DNA of 64,000 bases, from contig JAKSZT010033836.1 of NCBI GenBank assembly GCA_026826555.1, forward strand, positions 86,216 to 150,215, given 5' to 3'. Of the stretch, positions 12,418-24,436 are shown in pieces. The stretch is from Tolypeutes matacus. Its lineage: Eukaryota; Chordata; Mammalia; Cingulata; Chlamyphoridae. The translations under genes were made by a program, and so were the position numbers. The notes below the pieces were generated by a model that was not told where the DNA came from, ran no database searches, and saw nothing but the letters and a program-made list of their open reading frames with translations. The stretch's first letter is position 1. Every line of letters begins with the position of its first letter.

Positions 12418-13856
12418 CTTTCAAAAATGGATAGAACAATTTGGCAGAAAATCAAAAATGGTATAGAAGCAAATAAATTTTTAAACAACCAAGACTAACA
12501 GAACATTGAAGCCAATAATAGAAGAATACACACATTCTTCTGAAGCTCACACAAATCATTCTCTAAGAGAATATATGAAAGCTAATTTTACAAGCCTCAA
12601 AAAATTTGAGGATTGAAACATGTAAAGTATGTTTTGTGACTACAATAGAACTAAATTGTAATTGAATAACAGAAGTAAATTAAGGAATTTCACAAATATG
12701 TGGATAATAAACAGCATAATCCTAATTAACAAATTATTAAAAAAATAACAAAGGAAACTAGCAATATATGATATACATACAAATGAAAACATCACACTAA
12801 AAACGTGTGATATACAAGCAAAGCAGTGCTTAGAGAGAAGTTTTTAGCTCCAAATGCAGATATTTAAAAGGAAGCAAGAAGTAATATTAATAATAACATA
12901 ATTGTAGACTGCAAGAAAGTAGAGACTGTCCAGAATTCTAAACTTAAAACATGCCTAAGGAAGGGAAATATTTTAAAATGGGGTAGAAATAAATTAGACA
13001 ATAGAAAAAGTCGAGGTCAATGAAACAAAATTTAGATTCTTTGAAAAGATCAATAAAACTGAAAAACCAATTGCTAGAGTGGTCCTGAAACACAGAGAGA
13101 AGTCTCAAAGTACTAAAATCAGAAATCAAAGAGGGGACATCACCATTAATCTCTCAGAAATAAAAGAGAAATGTAATCAGTACCATTAACAATTATATGC
13201 CAACAATTTAGATAACTTAAATGATTCAGAAAAGCTATGAAACTGACAAGAGAAAATATAGTATCTGAGTAGATTTATAACAGCTAAAGAGATTGAATTA
13301 GTAATTTTAAACTTCCCACAAAAAATCCAAAGTCTTTTTGGCTAAATTGGTGAATTCTACTCAACCTTTAAATAATTAACACCAATTTCTCACAAATCAT
13401 TTCAAAAATAGAATAATAGATAAAACTTCCCAACTGATTCTATGAAGTCAGTATTGCATTGATACCAAAATCAGGCAAAAAATATCACAAGAAATGAAAA
13501 TTACAGATCATTATCTCTTACAAAAAATGCAAAATCCTCAAAAAAATATTAGCCATCCAAACCCAGCAACATAATACTAAGATTATACACCTGGACCAAG
13601 TGACATTGATGTAAAAAATGCAAGGTTAGGTTAACATGCATAAATCAGATACTGTAACACACTATGCTAACAGAATAAAGTACAAATCCCCATCTTCATT
13701 TCAATAGATTATGAAAAATCAATTGCCACAAACATCTTTTCATGATAAAAATGCTTGAAAAAGTGAGAATGGAAGGGAATTTCCTAAATATGATAAAATG
13801 CATCGATTTAAAATTTACAAATGCTATAATTCATAATAGCAAAGGTCTGAATTCAT

Positions 13857-13956
13857 NNNNNNNNNNNNNNNNNNNNNNNNNNNNNNNNNNNNNNNNNNNN
13901 NNNNNNNNNNNNNNNNNNNNNNNNNNNNNNNNNNNNNNNNNNNNNNNNNNNNNNNN
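13857..13956. other. Assembly gap (100 N) with near-duplicate flanks
   Basis: Exactly 100 N, the usual placeholder for a gap of unknown size. The 76 bases before it (13781-13856) and the 76 after it (13957-14032) are the same L1 segment with about six mismatches. Confidence 0.98.
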
Positions 13957-14251
13957 TTCCTAAATATGATAAAATACATCAATTTAAAATTTACAAATAC
14001 TATTATTCATAATAGTGAAGGTCTGAATTCATTCTCATAAAGATCAAGAATAAGGCAAGGATCTCTTCTAGCCACTTCTATTCAACATTGTACTTGAGGT
14101 TCTAAAGAGAGAAATTAGTCAAGAGAAAGAAATAAAAGGGATCTATATTGGAAGAAAAGTATTAATCATATCTCTTCTTACATATGACATTCTCTTGCAA
14201 AGAATAAATCTAAAAAGTCAACAAAAGTACAATTATAATGAATGAGTTCAA

Positions 14252-14274
14252 CATATATATATATATATATATAT
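14252..14274. repeat. (TA)n microsatellite
   Basis: About eleven TA dinucleotides inside the old L1M ORF2. Confidence 0.95.
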
Positions 14275-15085
14275 AGCCACATCTTCAATATATAAAATTC
14301 AATTGCATTTTTATATACTAGCAATTAACAATCTGAAATAGAAATTAAGAAAAATTTCATTTACAATAATATGAAAATGAAAAAAAATATGAATAAATTT
14401 GAAAGAACTATAAGATTTGTAAACTGAAAACTGAAAAGCATTATTGAAAGAATCTCACAGTATCTAGATAAATGAAAAGACACCCACGGTTCATGGATTA
14501 GAAAATTTAATGTTGTTAAGATAGTAATACTCTCCAAATTTACCTAAAGATTCATAACATATTCAATCCCCACCATCAGCATTTCAGATGGATGTTTAAA
14601 ACAATAAACTCATCCTAAAATTCATTCCAAAATGAAAGGTACCCACAATAGCCTAAGGAATCATGGCAAGCAAGAGTAAAGTTGGAGGACTCAGACTTTG
14701 CTGTTTCAAAACTTACTAAAAAGCTAAGAAATCAGGATATTGTGGCTTTAGCATAAGCATAGATATACAAATCAGTGAAATAGAGTTGTGAGCCCATAAA
14801 TAGATACTTATAATAATAGTTAATTAATTTTGGACAAGGGTTCCAATAAAATTCAATGAGGGAAAGAGTAGTTTTCTTATTATGTTCTGGACAATGGGCT
14901 ATCCTCCTTCCTTAAAATCTTAATTAACACAAAAATCAACCCAAAATGGATCATAGAACTTAATAAAGGAGCTATATCACAAAATAATTAGGAGAAATTA
15001 TAGGAGTAAATAATTATTATCTTGGTTTATGTAGTAGCAAAAAGGTAATTCAGTAGAAAATGGATAGACTTTTCAACAAATGAAT

Positions 15086-15412
15086 CCAGAACAATTGTGT
15101 ATTCTGCCTTGCAGTGACCCCTTAATCTTATTTCCTCAAAAATCAGTTTAAACATTCCACCAACATACAATGCTTCTAAGTGCAACACCCCCTTCTGATT
15201 GTTTTTTGTCTTTCTTACAATTTACATCACCTTGCAGTTACAGGTTTGTGTATCATTTCTTTTGTATCAGACACACAAATGTAATGGAAGCACTAAACAC
15301 TGTTTTTCTCTCCTTTATACAACTGTAACCATGCTTCAAACATCCATGTGCACACCCAGACACAACTCACTACATAGTTTTATATGAGTGAGTGAATAAA
15401 AGAATGAATAAT
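15086..15412 (+). mobile_element. L2/MIR-like 3' end, probable
   Basis: The layout matches the 3' part of mammalian L2/MIR elements: a C/T-rich run, then TTTACATCACCTTGCAGTTA, then an ending in GAGTGAGTGAATAAAAGAATGAA, reminiscent of the (TGAA)n tail of L2/MIR. It is strongly diverged. Confidence 0.4.
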
Positions 15413-15800
15413 GGTAAAGGGATCGATTTAAATTACTTTGGAACTTAGAGAATAGAGGGCATTCCAGAATTTTTATTTCAATGTATTTTATATTCTTATA
15501 TTTTACTTTTCTTTAAACCACTTGTTCCTACAATGAGAAATGTTTTACGGGGAGTGCCTGAGAAAGCAATTTAGCTTTTAAAACTCAAAAATCCAAGTCT
15601 TTAGTTCTATGGACTTATATCTCTTGAGGGTAAGTGGAAAAGTTTGTTGTTATACCTTAAGGTAGATAACACCCAAACTCAGGCACATTGAATGCAGATC
15701 ACTTCAGAATATCTCATGCCCAGTGAAGCTAGGACAGACATGTGATACTGGGAGTAGGGGATTCAAGGCAATTCCTCTTTTATGAGCTTGCTCTTTATTT
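15413..15800. other. Unassigned 390 bp
   Basis: No gene or clear repeat recognised between the L2-like end and the next old L1. Confidence 0.3.
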
Positions 15801-16845
15801 ATTTGTATTCCTCAATATAGAATAAGTGGTCAAGAAATTATCTGTCGTATCAGCAGCTGGTTATAAAATCAAGAAATAGACTTACCAGGGAATAAACACC
15901 AGAGCTAATATCTTAAAATAGGAAATCAGAGAAAAAGACAAAATACAACAGGAAATGATTGCCATTTAAATGAAGAGGATAAAAATCCAAAAAAACATCT
16001 AAGAATAAGAACAGAATGTGGACGTACCAAAAAAAGCCTTTAAAAATCATCTTAAAAATGCTCAGAGAGTTGAGGGAAAATACATAGAAAGAACTCAAGT
16101 ATATATGGAAAGCAAGTTTTATCAATAAGAGAAACAAGTAAAGGGAGAATTTTTAGAAAGGAAGGAAATGGTACTACTGGAAATGTAGACCACAGTAACT
16201 GAAATGAAAATTTCACTGGAGAGTTTTAAGAGCGGAATAGAGCTAGCAGAAGATATGATAAGTGAACTTGAAGACAAGTCATTTGAAATGAGATGAAATG
16301 GAGTAGAAAGAAAAAAGAAATGTTGAAAGAGAAAATAAACTAAGACAGCTATGGGATATATTAACCACACTAATATAGATATTATGGGTCTCAAAGAAAA
16401 AGACTAGAGAAAGGATCAGGAGAAATATTGCAAGAAATAATGACAGAGAACCTCCTCAAATTAGGAAAAGATGAGAATATGCACATCCAAGAAGCTCAGA
16501 GAAGACTAAACAAAAAACATGAAGAAAAATATGCCCATCATATGCTGGTTACACTATCAAATGCAAAGGACAAGGAGAGTTCTCTGAAAGCAGCAAGTAG
16601 TGTGTTATGTACAAGGAAGTCCCAATTGGATTGTCAATTTCTTATCAGAAACCTTGGAGGAAAGAAGGCAGTTGGCTGAAAAACTTAAAGTGCTGAAAGA
16701 AAACTGCAGGCAACTAAGAATTTTATATATGGTGAGGCACTCTTTCAAAAATGACAGGGAGATTAAGGCATTCCCAGGTAAAAACTAAAACTGAAGGCTT
16801 TCATCACCACTAAATTTACCCTAAAACCAAGGCTAGTTGGAAGAT
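15801..16845 (+). pseudogene. Old L1M ORF1 fragment
   Basis: Plus-strand L1 ORF1 relic. 16428-16679 reads ORF1-like (QEIMTENLLKLGKDENMHIQ, then HHMLVTLSNAKDKE). The match continues in another frame at about 16630-16788 (RRQLAEKLKVLKENCRQLRI), showing a frameshift. Sequence to about 16845 runs into the ORF1-ORF2 spacer, and the L1-C 5'UTR starts there. It is therefore an old L1 that served as target for L1-C or lay next to it. Confidence 0.7.
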
Positions 16846-18617
16846 GGCATAAGAGTAGGTAGGCACGGCTCAACTCTTTCACAAATCAATAGAGGAAGGG
16901 CCAAAAACCTACCTAAGGGAGCTGCTTTAGGGATCTGCAGACCAAGGGGAGTGCTGCCTATCATCCTGTAGTGAGAAGGACAGAGAGACTATGAGGCCTA
17001 ATGAAAACCAGGAATTAACTACCCCTATAGCTGGGAACAGCACATCTACCTCAAACTCAAGGTTCACTGCAGTGAACTGAGTGGGAAAAGAACATTCACC
17101 TCCATAAAAGGAAAAGATATCTGGAAGAGGTCAGAAAGTGATTTCTCTTCAGTGAGTTTGGCCAGCTGAGCCTCCTTTGAATCTCAAAAAATGTACACTA
17201 CCCAGAACTAAAGTGGCCCCAGTCGGAGGGAAGGAGGGATCTGATCAGGCAAGCAGTCACAAACAACTGCCCTGGGAGAGAGAGGAACTAGGTCAGTGAG
17301 GAACTTGGTCTGTGAGGAACTAACCAGCCCAGGAGATATAAGTCAAAATGTTCGAAGCCCAACTGGCCTAAAGGAAAAGAGGGAAGGGAGAGCCAGATAA
17401 GCTTATAGAAGCCTACCTAACCTGTGGAGTGTGTGTAGCTCAGTGTAGGAATGGTGTTCTCATATACTACATCCCATTACCTTCTAAGAGAAGAGATCCA
17501 GAGTGATCCACTGGGTTATCAGGCACCCAGCCAATACTATATGACAAGAAACTTATAGACTGAGATTTTGGTTTTACATTTTTTGGTCTGTTATTTTATA
17601 TTTTTCATAATTTTTATTCTTTATTTTATTCACTAAAACCAGTTACATCATATGCGGAGGGCAGGTTGCAGGGTTATTGATTGATGAGCACCAGCAGCCA
17701 GGGACATTTCCTAAGGACCTAAGAGGGAAGCTTGTTTTCCTGGGTTGATTTTGTTTTTTCTTTTCTTGATTTCCTTTTATTTTCTTTTGGCTACTTTTTC
17801 TCCTTAGTTCTTAATTTCTTTTCTTTATCTCATTTTTCCCTTTTCTTTTGCTTTTCTTTCATTCCACATTCTCTTACTTGGTCCTCATTCTTTTCTTCTT
17901 CTTTTATCAACTTTTCAGTATTATACTTTATTCTATTTTTTTTTTCATTTCATTTTTTCATTCCACCATTTTTCTTCTTATTCCTTTGTATTTTTTATGA
18001 TCTTTCACTTTTTTTTTTCTGGGCTCTTTTATACTTACATTTTTAACTTTTTAATTATTACTTTTATTCTTTTTCTCTCTTATCTCTTTCATTTTAAATG
18101 GTCTTAATTTTTTCAAGGGAACACAGACAAATACAAGGATATATAATATGTGGAACCAGATATCAAAGAGGAATCTAAAACAAAACAATACAAAATAAAA
18201 CCCAAGAATAGAAAACGAAGCTTATCATATGAAGAAGCCCATCAAGACAAACATATGCCTAGGCACCAGCAAAAAAAATTTCAAGCCTTATTAAGAAACA
18301 GGAAGAAAAGGCCCAGTCTAATGAACAAACCAAAAAAAAGGAGGTGATGCAAAACATGGGACAACTAATCAATGATGTTTAAACAAATATGAATCCACAT
18401 AATCTAGTGAAGGAAGAGATGAAGGATAGTAGGAAGATACTGGGGGGGGGAATACTGACAAAATCATAAACATACATAAAAATAAAACATATGATTCTGA
18501 TGAATGGCACAAAGCAAGAAATAAAAAATACACTGGTAGCACATAACAGCAGATCTGAATACGGAGAAAACATAATTAACAATGTCAAAGATAGCACATC
18601 TAAAATTGGGCAGATAG

Positions 18618-18809
18618 GGAAGCGGCTGTGGCTCAATCAGTAGGGCTCCTGTTTACCATATTGGAGGCCCCGGGTTCGGTTCCAGGGGCCTCCTGGTGAA
18701 GGCAAGCCCGCCCGCATGGCGTGGTTAGCTGACCCAGTGAGCACAAGCAGCAAGGGGGGTATAAATGAATAAATAAATAAAATCTTTAAAAATAAATAAA
18801 TAAATAAAT
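18618..18809 (+). mobile_element. DAS-type tRNA-derived SINE with target-site duplication
   Basis: Head GAAGCGGCTGTGGCTCAATC carries the A box. The B box GGTTCGGTTCC is at 18673-18683. The body has CCCGCCCGCATGGCG, and the tail is (AAAT)n, ATCTTT, (AAAT)n. It is flanked by AAAATTGGGCAGATAG (18602-18617) and AAAATTGCACAGATAG (18810-18825), a 16-bp target duplication with two differences. The family is characteristic of armadillos and is the best clue to the species. It inserted into L1-C ORF1 and is therefore younger than L1-C. Confidence 0.9.
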
Positions 18810-19239
18810 AAAATTGCACAGATAGTAAAACAGATACATAAAAAGATAGAAAAAATCCAGCAAGGACTTTGGGATTTGAATGACAACTAGAAATGCACAA
18901 ACATATGCCTTATAGGCATCCCAGGGGAGTGAGAAGGGAAAGAGGGTAGAAGGAGTGCTGAAGTACATAATGACTGAAAATTTCTTAACTCCTTTGTGGG
19001 ACATGGATATACATGTCCAGGAAGTGCAGCACTCTCCAAACAGTGTAAATCCTAACAGACCTACACTGGAACATATACTTATTAAATTGTCAAATGCTCA
19101 AGACAAATAAATAATACTGAAAGCAACAAGTGAAAAGAGATACATCACATAAAAAGAGAGCTCAATAAGAATAAGCGCTGATTCACATCTGAAAACATGT
19201 AGGCAAGAAGGCAGTGGTATGACATCGTTAAGGTGCTAA

Positions 19240-19277
19240 AAAACAAAACAAAACAACAACAACAAAAAAAAAAAAAC
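19240..19277 (+). repeat. A-rich (AAC)n tract in L1-C ORF1
   Basis: AACAAAAC-type repeats with a run of A's, where L1-F has a short AAAGAAAGAAAAAA stretch at the matching position (about 61475). Confidence 0.8.
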
Positions 19278-19311
19278 AACCAGGCAAGAATTCTGCATGC
19301 AGAAATGACAG

Positions 19312-20925
19312 AAGGGTCACAACTGTGGAGGGGAGGATCACTGGTATGGGGTGTCAGTGATGGGGGAATGCATGGGTTGTGGTTCACCTGGGACATGCCA
19401 CTAAATCATAAGAATATGTTTAAGTGTCCATGGAGTGTGGTCTTAGTGGGTGGAAACCCACACAATAACCAAAAGAATGAAATGCCTTCTGGGGAGTTAT
19501 GTTACATTTTCTAAAATGCCAGTGAGAATACCCTGAGTACAAGAGCAGTGACTAGTGAAGAAAGACAGACAATTCCACAGACCCTTGATATCGATGATTG
19601 TAGTCATGACCTTTTTCTTGTGAAATTGAAACTTAGCCTATTGTTATATATTGCCTAAGACTTACCTCCTTAAAACCCTTCTTCTTCCTCAAATGAGGCC
19701 TCTCTCTAAGCCAAACTCAGCATATAAATGCATTCACTACCTTCCTCCTGGCATGGGACATAACTCCCCAGGAAAAGCCTCACTGGCATGGAGGCATTAT
19801 TATAAAATGCCAATTAGATATACATCTGGAAAAAATACCTTGACCAGAAGGGGGAAAGATTTAATACAAGTGGGTTTTTATGGATAAGAAACTTCAACAT
19901 GAATCAGGATGTCATTCCAGAGGTTATGCTTATGCAAGTCTCAGCAGGATCTCATTGACTGCCACAGTAAACAGTGCCTCAATTAACAGGGCTCCTGAGG
20001 GCTCTAGAAACATCCAGACACTATGAGCAGTGCAGACAATCTCAGAAATTCAGCACCCTGTCATTGGGCCTTACTTTGGAATTTATGCTGCTCACTGTAG
20101 CAGAGCTAGATTCTTTTACAGTGGCCCTACATATGATTTTTTGGGCCCTTCTATTTTAACCTATACTTATAAATATACTTGTTAATTATATATCTCAGAG
20201 TCTTAAATCTTTGGTGTGTCCATGTTCCAGGTGGGCCTTGAATTTCAGCAAAGTTGAAACGTCCAGTCTACTGTTCATTGAACTCATCCAGGACAACTAA
20301 CAAGGAGACTATGATGGACATTGGCCATCCCAAGGAACAGAGAGTATCTGCAACTGCAAGCAAGATACTTATATCCATCTGCTCCTTGGGATCCAAGCTC
20401 CCTCTCAATTAGAAGCAGAGTGGACATCACCACCTCCAAATCCCCAAGACTAGGGAATGAACAATGGAGTAGACTTATTATTATTCCCTTATAGACATTA
20501 TTATTCCAACAATGGAAGAACATTTATCATTGATATAAAAGTCAGTGGCCACCAGAGGTTCTGAAGGGAGGGAGAGGGAAGAATATGTGTAATATTGGAG
20601 CAATTTTGGAACATTAGAATTTTCCTGCCTGACATTGCAATGATGGATACAGGCCATAATATATTTTATCATAACCTACAAAATTATGTGGGACAAAGAT
20701 TAGGCTAAAATGTAAACTATAGTCTATGGTTAGTAGCAATGCTTCAATACATTTTCAATGATTATAATAAATGTACCATACAAAGGAAGCATGTTGTTAA
20801 TGTGGGAATGTGTGAGAGGAGGTGGGCATGGGGTATAAGGGAATCCACTATATTATTTATGGAACATTAATGTAACCTAAATCTTTAAAAATAAAAAAAC
20901 ATTAAAAAAACAGTGAAAAAATTTT
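19312..20925 (+). mobile_element. 5'-truncated L1: 3'UTR only, inserted in L1-C
   Basis: About 1.6 kb of the long L1 3'UTR in plus orientation. It aligns with the complement of 24.45-25.86 kb: the GAAACTTAGCCTA block near 19629, CTAAGCCAAACTCAGCATAT near 19707, TGACTGCCACAGTAAACA near 19955, and GACATTGCAATGATGGATAC near 20631. It ends with ATGTAACCTAAATCTTTAAAAATAAAA and an A-rich tail at 20880-20925. L1-C sequence is continuous across it. The possible target duplication (AAATGACAG against AAATTAGGG) is too weak to rely on. Confidence 0.75.
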
Positions 20926-21169
20926 TTAAAAATTAGGGAGAATTCAAAACACTCACAGATAAACAAAAATTAAGAAAGCTTGTCAACAAGAAAGCTGTCC
21001 TTCAAGAAATACTGAAGGAAGTTCTGCAGGGGAAATGAAAAAGAGAAGAGAGAAGGTTGGAAGAGAGTGTAGAAAGAAAGATTATTAGTAAGAATAGCGA
21101 AAATGATAGAGAAATATAAATAAAATATGACATATATAAACCTAAAGAGAAAATTGTTAATGGCATTTG

Positions 21170-22917
21170 AATGAAATAAAATTGAATGTTAATGGCAAAT
21201 CTCTGCAATCAAAACACACAGATTGGTAGAATGAGTTAAGAAATATGACTCATCTATATGCTGTCTACAAGAAACTCTCATTAGACCCAGGGATGCAAGG
21301 AAGTTGCAAGTGAATGATTAGAAAACAGTTTTAGATACAAACAGTAAACATAAAAAGATAGGAGTAGCTATACTAATATTGGACAAAATAAACATCAAGT
21401 GCAAAACTATTGCAACAGACAAAGAAAGGCACTCTATATGAATAAAAAGGGTAATTTATCAAGAAGTAAGTGCAATCATAAACATTTATGAACTTAACCA
21501 AGGTGCCCCAAAATACATGCTGCAAACCTAAGAAAAACAAAGTGGAGAAAATAAATGCCTCTACCAATATACTGGAGGATTTTATACCCCATTATGACCG
21601 TTAGACAGGCTATCTTGACAGATGGACAATAAGGAAATAGAGACTTGGAATAATATGTTAGAGGATCTAGATCTTATAGACATATAGACAACATTACACG
21701 CAAACACAGTAGTGTATACTTTTTTCTCAAGCACACATTGATCAGGCTACAGATTAGACCACAGGCTAGGTCACAGAATAAGTCTCAATGAATTCAGAAT
21801 GAATTAAATTATACAAATAATTTTTCTGACCACAATGGAATGAAACTGGAAATTAAACAGGGGCAGAAAACCAGAATAGGCACAAAGATATGGAAGTTAA
21901 ATAACACATTCTAGACAAGCAGTTGGTAAGAGATTAATTACAAAAGAAATCAGTTACTACCTTGCAACAAATGGAAATGAGAATAAAACATATCAAATTG
22001 TATGGTATGCAGCAAATGCAGTACTGAAAGGGAAATTTATAGCCAAAAATTCCTATGATAAAAAGGAGCTAAAATCAAAGACCTAATTGCACACCTGGAT
22101 TAACTTAAAAAAGAACAACCTAATACCAAAGCAAGGAGAACTAAGGACATAACAAAGATAAGTGCAGACCTAAATGAAATTGAAAATAAAGAAATACTAG
22201 AAAAAATTAGCAAAATCAAAAGCTGGTACTTTGTGAAGATTAAAAAAATTGACAAATCCTTAGCTAGACTAAGAAAAAGAGAGTGAAGATGCAAATACAT
22301 AAAATAAAAACGAGGGAGAGGACTTCATCACTGATTCAACAGAAATAAAGAGTATCATAAGAGGATACTTTGAAAAATTGCATGCCAACAAGATGGATAA
22401 TGTAGATGAAATGGAACAAATTTCTAGAAATACACGACAGCTTATGTTAATGAAACAATTGATGAATTCATTTTTTTTTTTTTTACCAATCACAAGTAAC
22501 CAATCTAAAATCTTCCAACTGAGAAGAGCCCAGGACCAGATTGCTTCACAGGTGAATACTACCAATCATTCTGGAAAGAACTTAAACCAATCCTGATTAA
22601 CCTTTTCCAAAAAAAAAAAAAAAAAAAAAAACTAGATGTACCTAACTCATACTATAATTCCAACATCACCCTCACATCAAAGTCACATAAAGATGCCACA
22701 AGAAAAGAAAACTACCCACCAATTTCTCTCTAATCAACCTGGATGCTAAATCCTCAACAAAATACTTGCTAAGCATATTCAACAACACATCTAACAATTT
22801 ATATGTCATGTTCAAGTGGGTTTCATCCCTGGTATGCAAGGATGGTTCAACCTAAGGAAATCAATAAATATAATACACCACATTAACAGATTGAAATAAA
22901 ATATCATATGAAATCAT
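21170..22917 (+). pseudogene. L1-C ORF2, 5' half (endonuclease to RT fingers), broken
   Basis: Starts with the conserved TTGAATGTTAATGGC (LNVNG) of the L1 endonuclease near 21181. It continues through the CTGTCTACAAGAAACTCTCA block (QETH region) near 21261 to RT-finger sequence near 22530-22760. It is disrupted by many stops and by homopolymer growth (T run near 22471-22484, A run near 22608-22631). The match is lost at about 22917 at the AACAGATTGAAA landmark. The RT palm and C-terminus are absent. Confidence 0.75.
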
Positions 22918-22924
22918 ATTATTT

Positions 22925-24436
22925 GGAGACCCAAATAATAACTGAAAGAATATGGAATTCCTATTCTGTGAAGTCCTGCTATATTCTCACTTAGCGGGAC
23001 AAGGAATCTCTATGGTACATGAGCAGTGCCTAGCAAATGAATACAGGCCAATTCACCAGGCCCTTGAAATTGATGCTTGTACTTATGAACATTGTTCTTC
23101 CAAAATTGAAACTTAGCCTAGTATATATTGCCTAAGAATTACCTTTTGAAAGCCTCAGTATTGCTCAAATGTGCCATCTCCCTAAGCCAAACACAGCATA
23201 TAAACTCACAACCTTCCCCCCATCATGGAAAATGACTCCCAGGTATGAGCTTTCTTGGTGCAAAGGGATTATTACCAAGCACCAACTAGCAGTTAATTTG
23301 GAAAAACACTTTGACCAAAAGGGAGATATTTTAAAAATATATGAGTTTTTATGACTATGAGATTTCAAAGTGAGTAGGGAGGTCATTCCAGTGATTACGT
23401 TTATACACATATCAGGAGGTTCCCACTGACTGCCACAGCAAACAAAGCCTCAAGCAGGGGTGAACCTGATTATTCTAGAGCCATCTAGACTTTATAGGCA
23501 GGGGCAGACAACCATGGAAATTTGGCACCCCATCGGTGGAACTTACCTTGGAATATATGACAACTTATCTCACCAGTGCACCAGTGTTAGACTCATTTAA
23601 ATTTTCCTTCACATGGTTCTTCTGCCTTTTTTATTTGAATCTATAATTAGCATTTTTCTCATTAAATATATATCACACAGTCTTTTATTTTCTGACTGTT
23701 CATATGCTTTTTGAGACCTGAATCTCTGCAGAGTTGCATCCAACACTTACTCTCCAGTTGATTGCACTCGCCCTGGACAACAAACAAAAGTATGATGATG
23801 GACAATGCCTATCCCAAGAAGCAAAGAGCATCTGCAAAGGAAATCAAGACATTTCTATCCATCTGATCCATGTGATCTAAGCCCCCTCTCAATCAGAAGT
23901 AGAGTGGGCATCATCATCCCAAAATCCTCAGGACTGGGGATGAACAAACATAAGGGGGAATGCAATTATGGACTAAAGTAGACTTATTGTTGTTGTAATG
24001 GAAGAATGGTTAACATTGATATAATGACTGGTCACCAGAAGTTCTGTGGGGATGGAGTAGGAAGAAGAGGTATAACATGGGCTTACTGGTATTCTACTAT
24101 AGATATATTATGAATCTAGGTATGGAAGAAATTACAACATTGATGTGGAGCCAGTGGCCACTGGAGGCTCTGGGCACAAGGAGAGGGAAAAACAGTTGTA
24201 ATACGAGAGATTTTTCAGGTCTTGGGAATTGTCCTGAGTGACATTGCAATGAAAGATATAGGCCATTTTATATCATCACATAACTTGCAGAACTGTGTGG
24301 GAGAGAGTGTGGTCTACAATGTGAACCATGGCCCATGCTTAATAGCAAAGCCCCAGTATGTGTTTATCAATTGCAATAAATGTGCCACACTAATGAATGA
24401 TGTTTATGTGGGAGGTTGTGGGAGGTGTGGGAGGTG
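22925..24436 (+). mobile_element. L1 3'UTR fragment, plus orientation, tail lost
   Basis: Same 3'UTR sequence as 19312-20925: AACTTAGCCTAGTATATATT near 23110, CTAAGCCAAACACAGCATAT near 23182, and GACATTGCAATGAAAGATAT near 24240. It runs to GTGGGAGGTGTGGGAGGTG and stops there. The final bases and A tail seen in other copies are missing. At 24437 the sequence turns into the same 3'UTR on the other strand. Confidence 0.75.

Larger units (their letters stand above)
9950..15085 (+). mobile_element. Old L1M, nearly full length, broken by an assembly gap
   Basis: The order is 5'UTR (about 9950-10500), ORF1 (about 10500-11230) and ORF2 (about 11500-15085). The 5'UTR has old-L1 landmarks such as CACCAGAGTCAAAAAGCTG near 10150 and GTTGCTACAATATACTATCT near 10262. 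ORF1 shows GAAAGAAATAATGGCTGAAA near 10829 and the block around AACAATGGAGGTCC near 11051. ORF2 landmarks continue to the ACAAGGGT..CAAT.AAATTCAATG block near 14835. All frames are riddled with stops. No 3'UTR is recognisable before the L2-like sequence. Confidence 0.75.
18150..19311 (+). pseudogene. L1-C ORF1, broken
   Basis: ORF1 of L1-C. The N-terminal part, 18150-18347, is a lysine/arginine/glutamate-rich reading frame. The rest is recognised by alignment with L1-F ORF1: the GGGAGTGAGAAGGGAAAGAG block near 18925, GACATGGATATACATGTCCAG near 19001, and GGCAAGAAGGCAGTGGTATG near 19202. A SINE with its own target duplication splits the frame at 18618-18809. Frameshifts and an A-rich expansion at 19240-19277 add further damage. 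Confidence 0.7.
16846..22917 (+). mobile_element. L1-C: LINE-1 with 5'UTR, ORF1 and 5' half of ORF2, twice interrupted
   Basis: Starts near 16846 with GTTGGAAGATGGCATAAGAG, comparable to the first bases of full-length mammalian L1s. 5'UTR runs to about 18140, T/C-rich from 17.73 kb. ORF1 is about 18150-19311, with a SINE at 18618-18809. A separate L1 3'UTR piece occupies about 19312-20925. L1-C resumes at about 20928 with GGGAGAATTCAAAACACTCA, the sequence expected just before the ORF1 end when compared with L1-F near 61540. ORF2 starts near 21170 and stops matching near 22917, in the RT domain. No 3' end of its own can be assigned with certainty. Confidence 0.85.

Noticed and set aside
17732..18046. 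Phenylalanine/serine-rich frame that looks like a membrane protein
   Set aside because: It is the T/C-rich L1-C 5'UTR read as protein. The same composition gives similar frames at 4310-4687 and 59949-60275.
18378..18460. G10 run near 18442 (and G-runs near 25430, 40158 and 56798) as G-quadruplex or regulatory sites
   Set aside because: Single homopolymer runs in repeat sequence or isolated, without the four-tract spacing that would make a strong case.
19651..23354. A small ORF conserved between L1 3'UTR copies (frames at 19651-19887 and 23169-23354 both read ..KPN.AYK.. at the same place)
   Set aside because: Homologous DNA gives similar peptides without selection. The frames diverge by indels soon after, and the copies near 25.4 kb and in L1-A are interrupted. 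A codon-substitution test over many copies would be needed.
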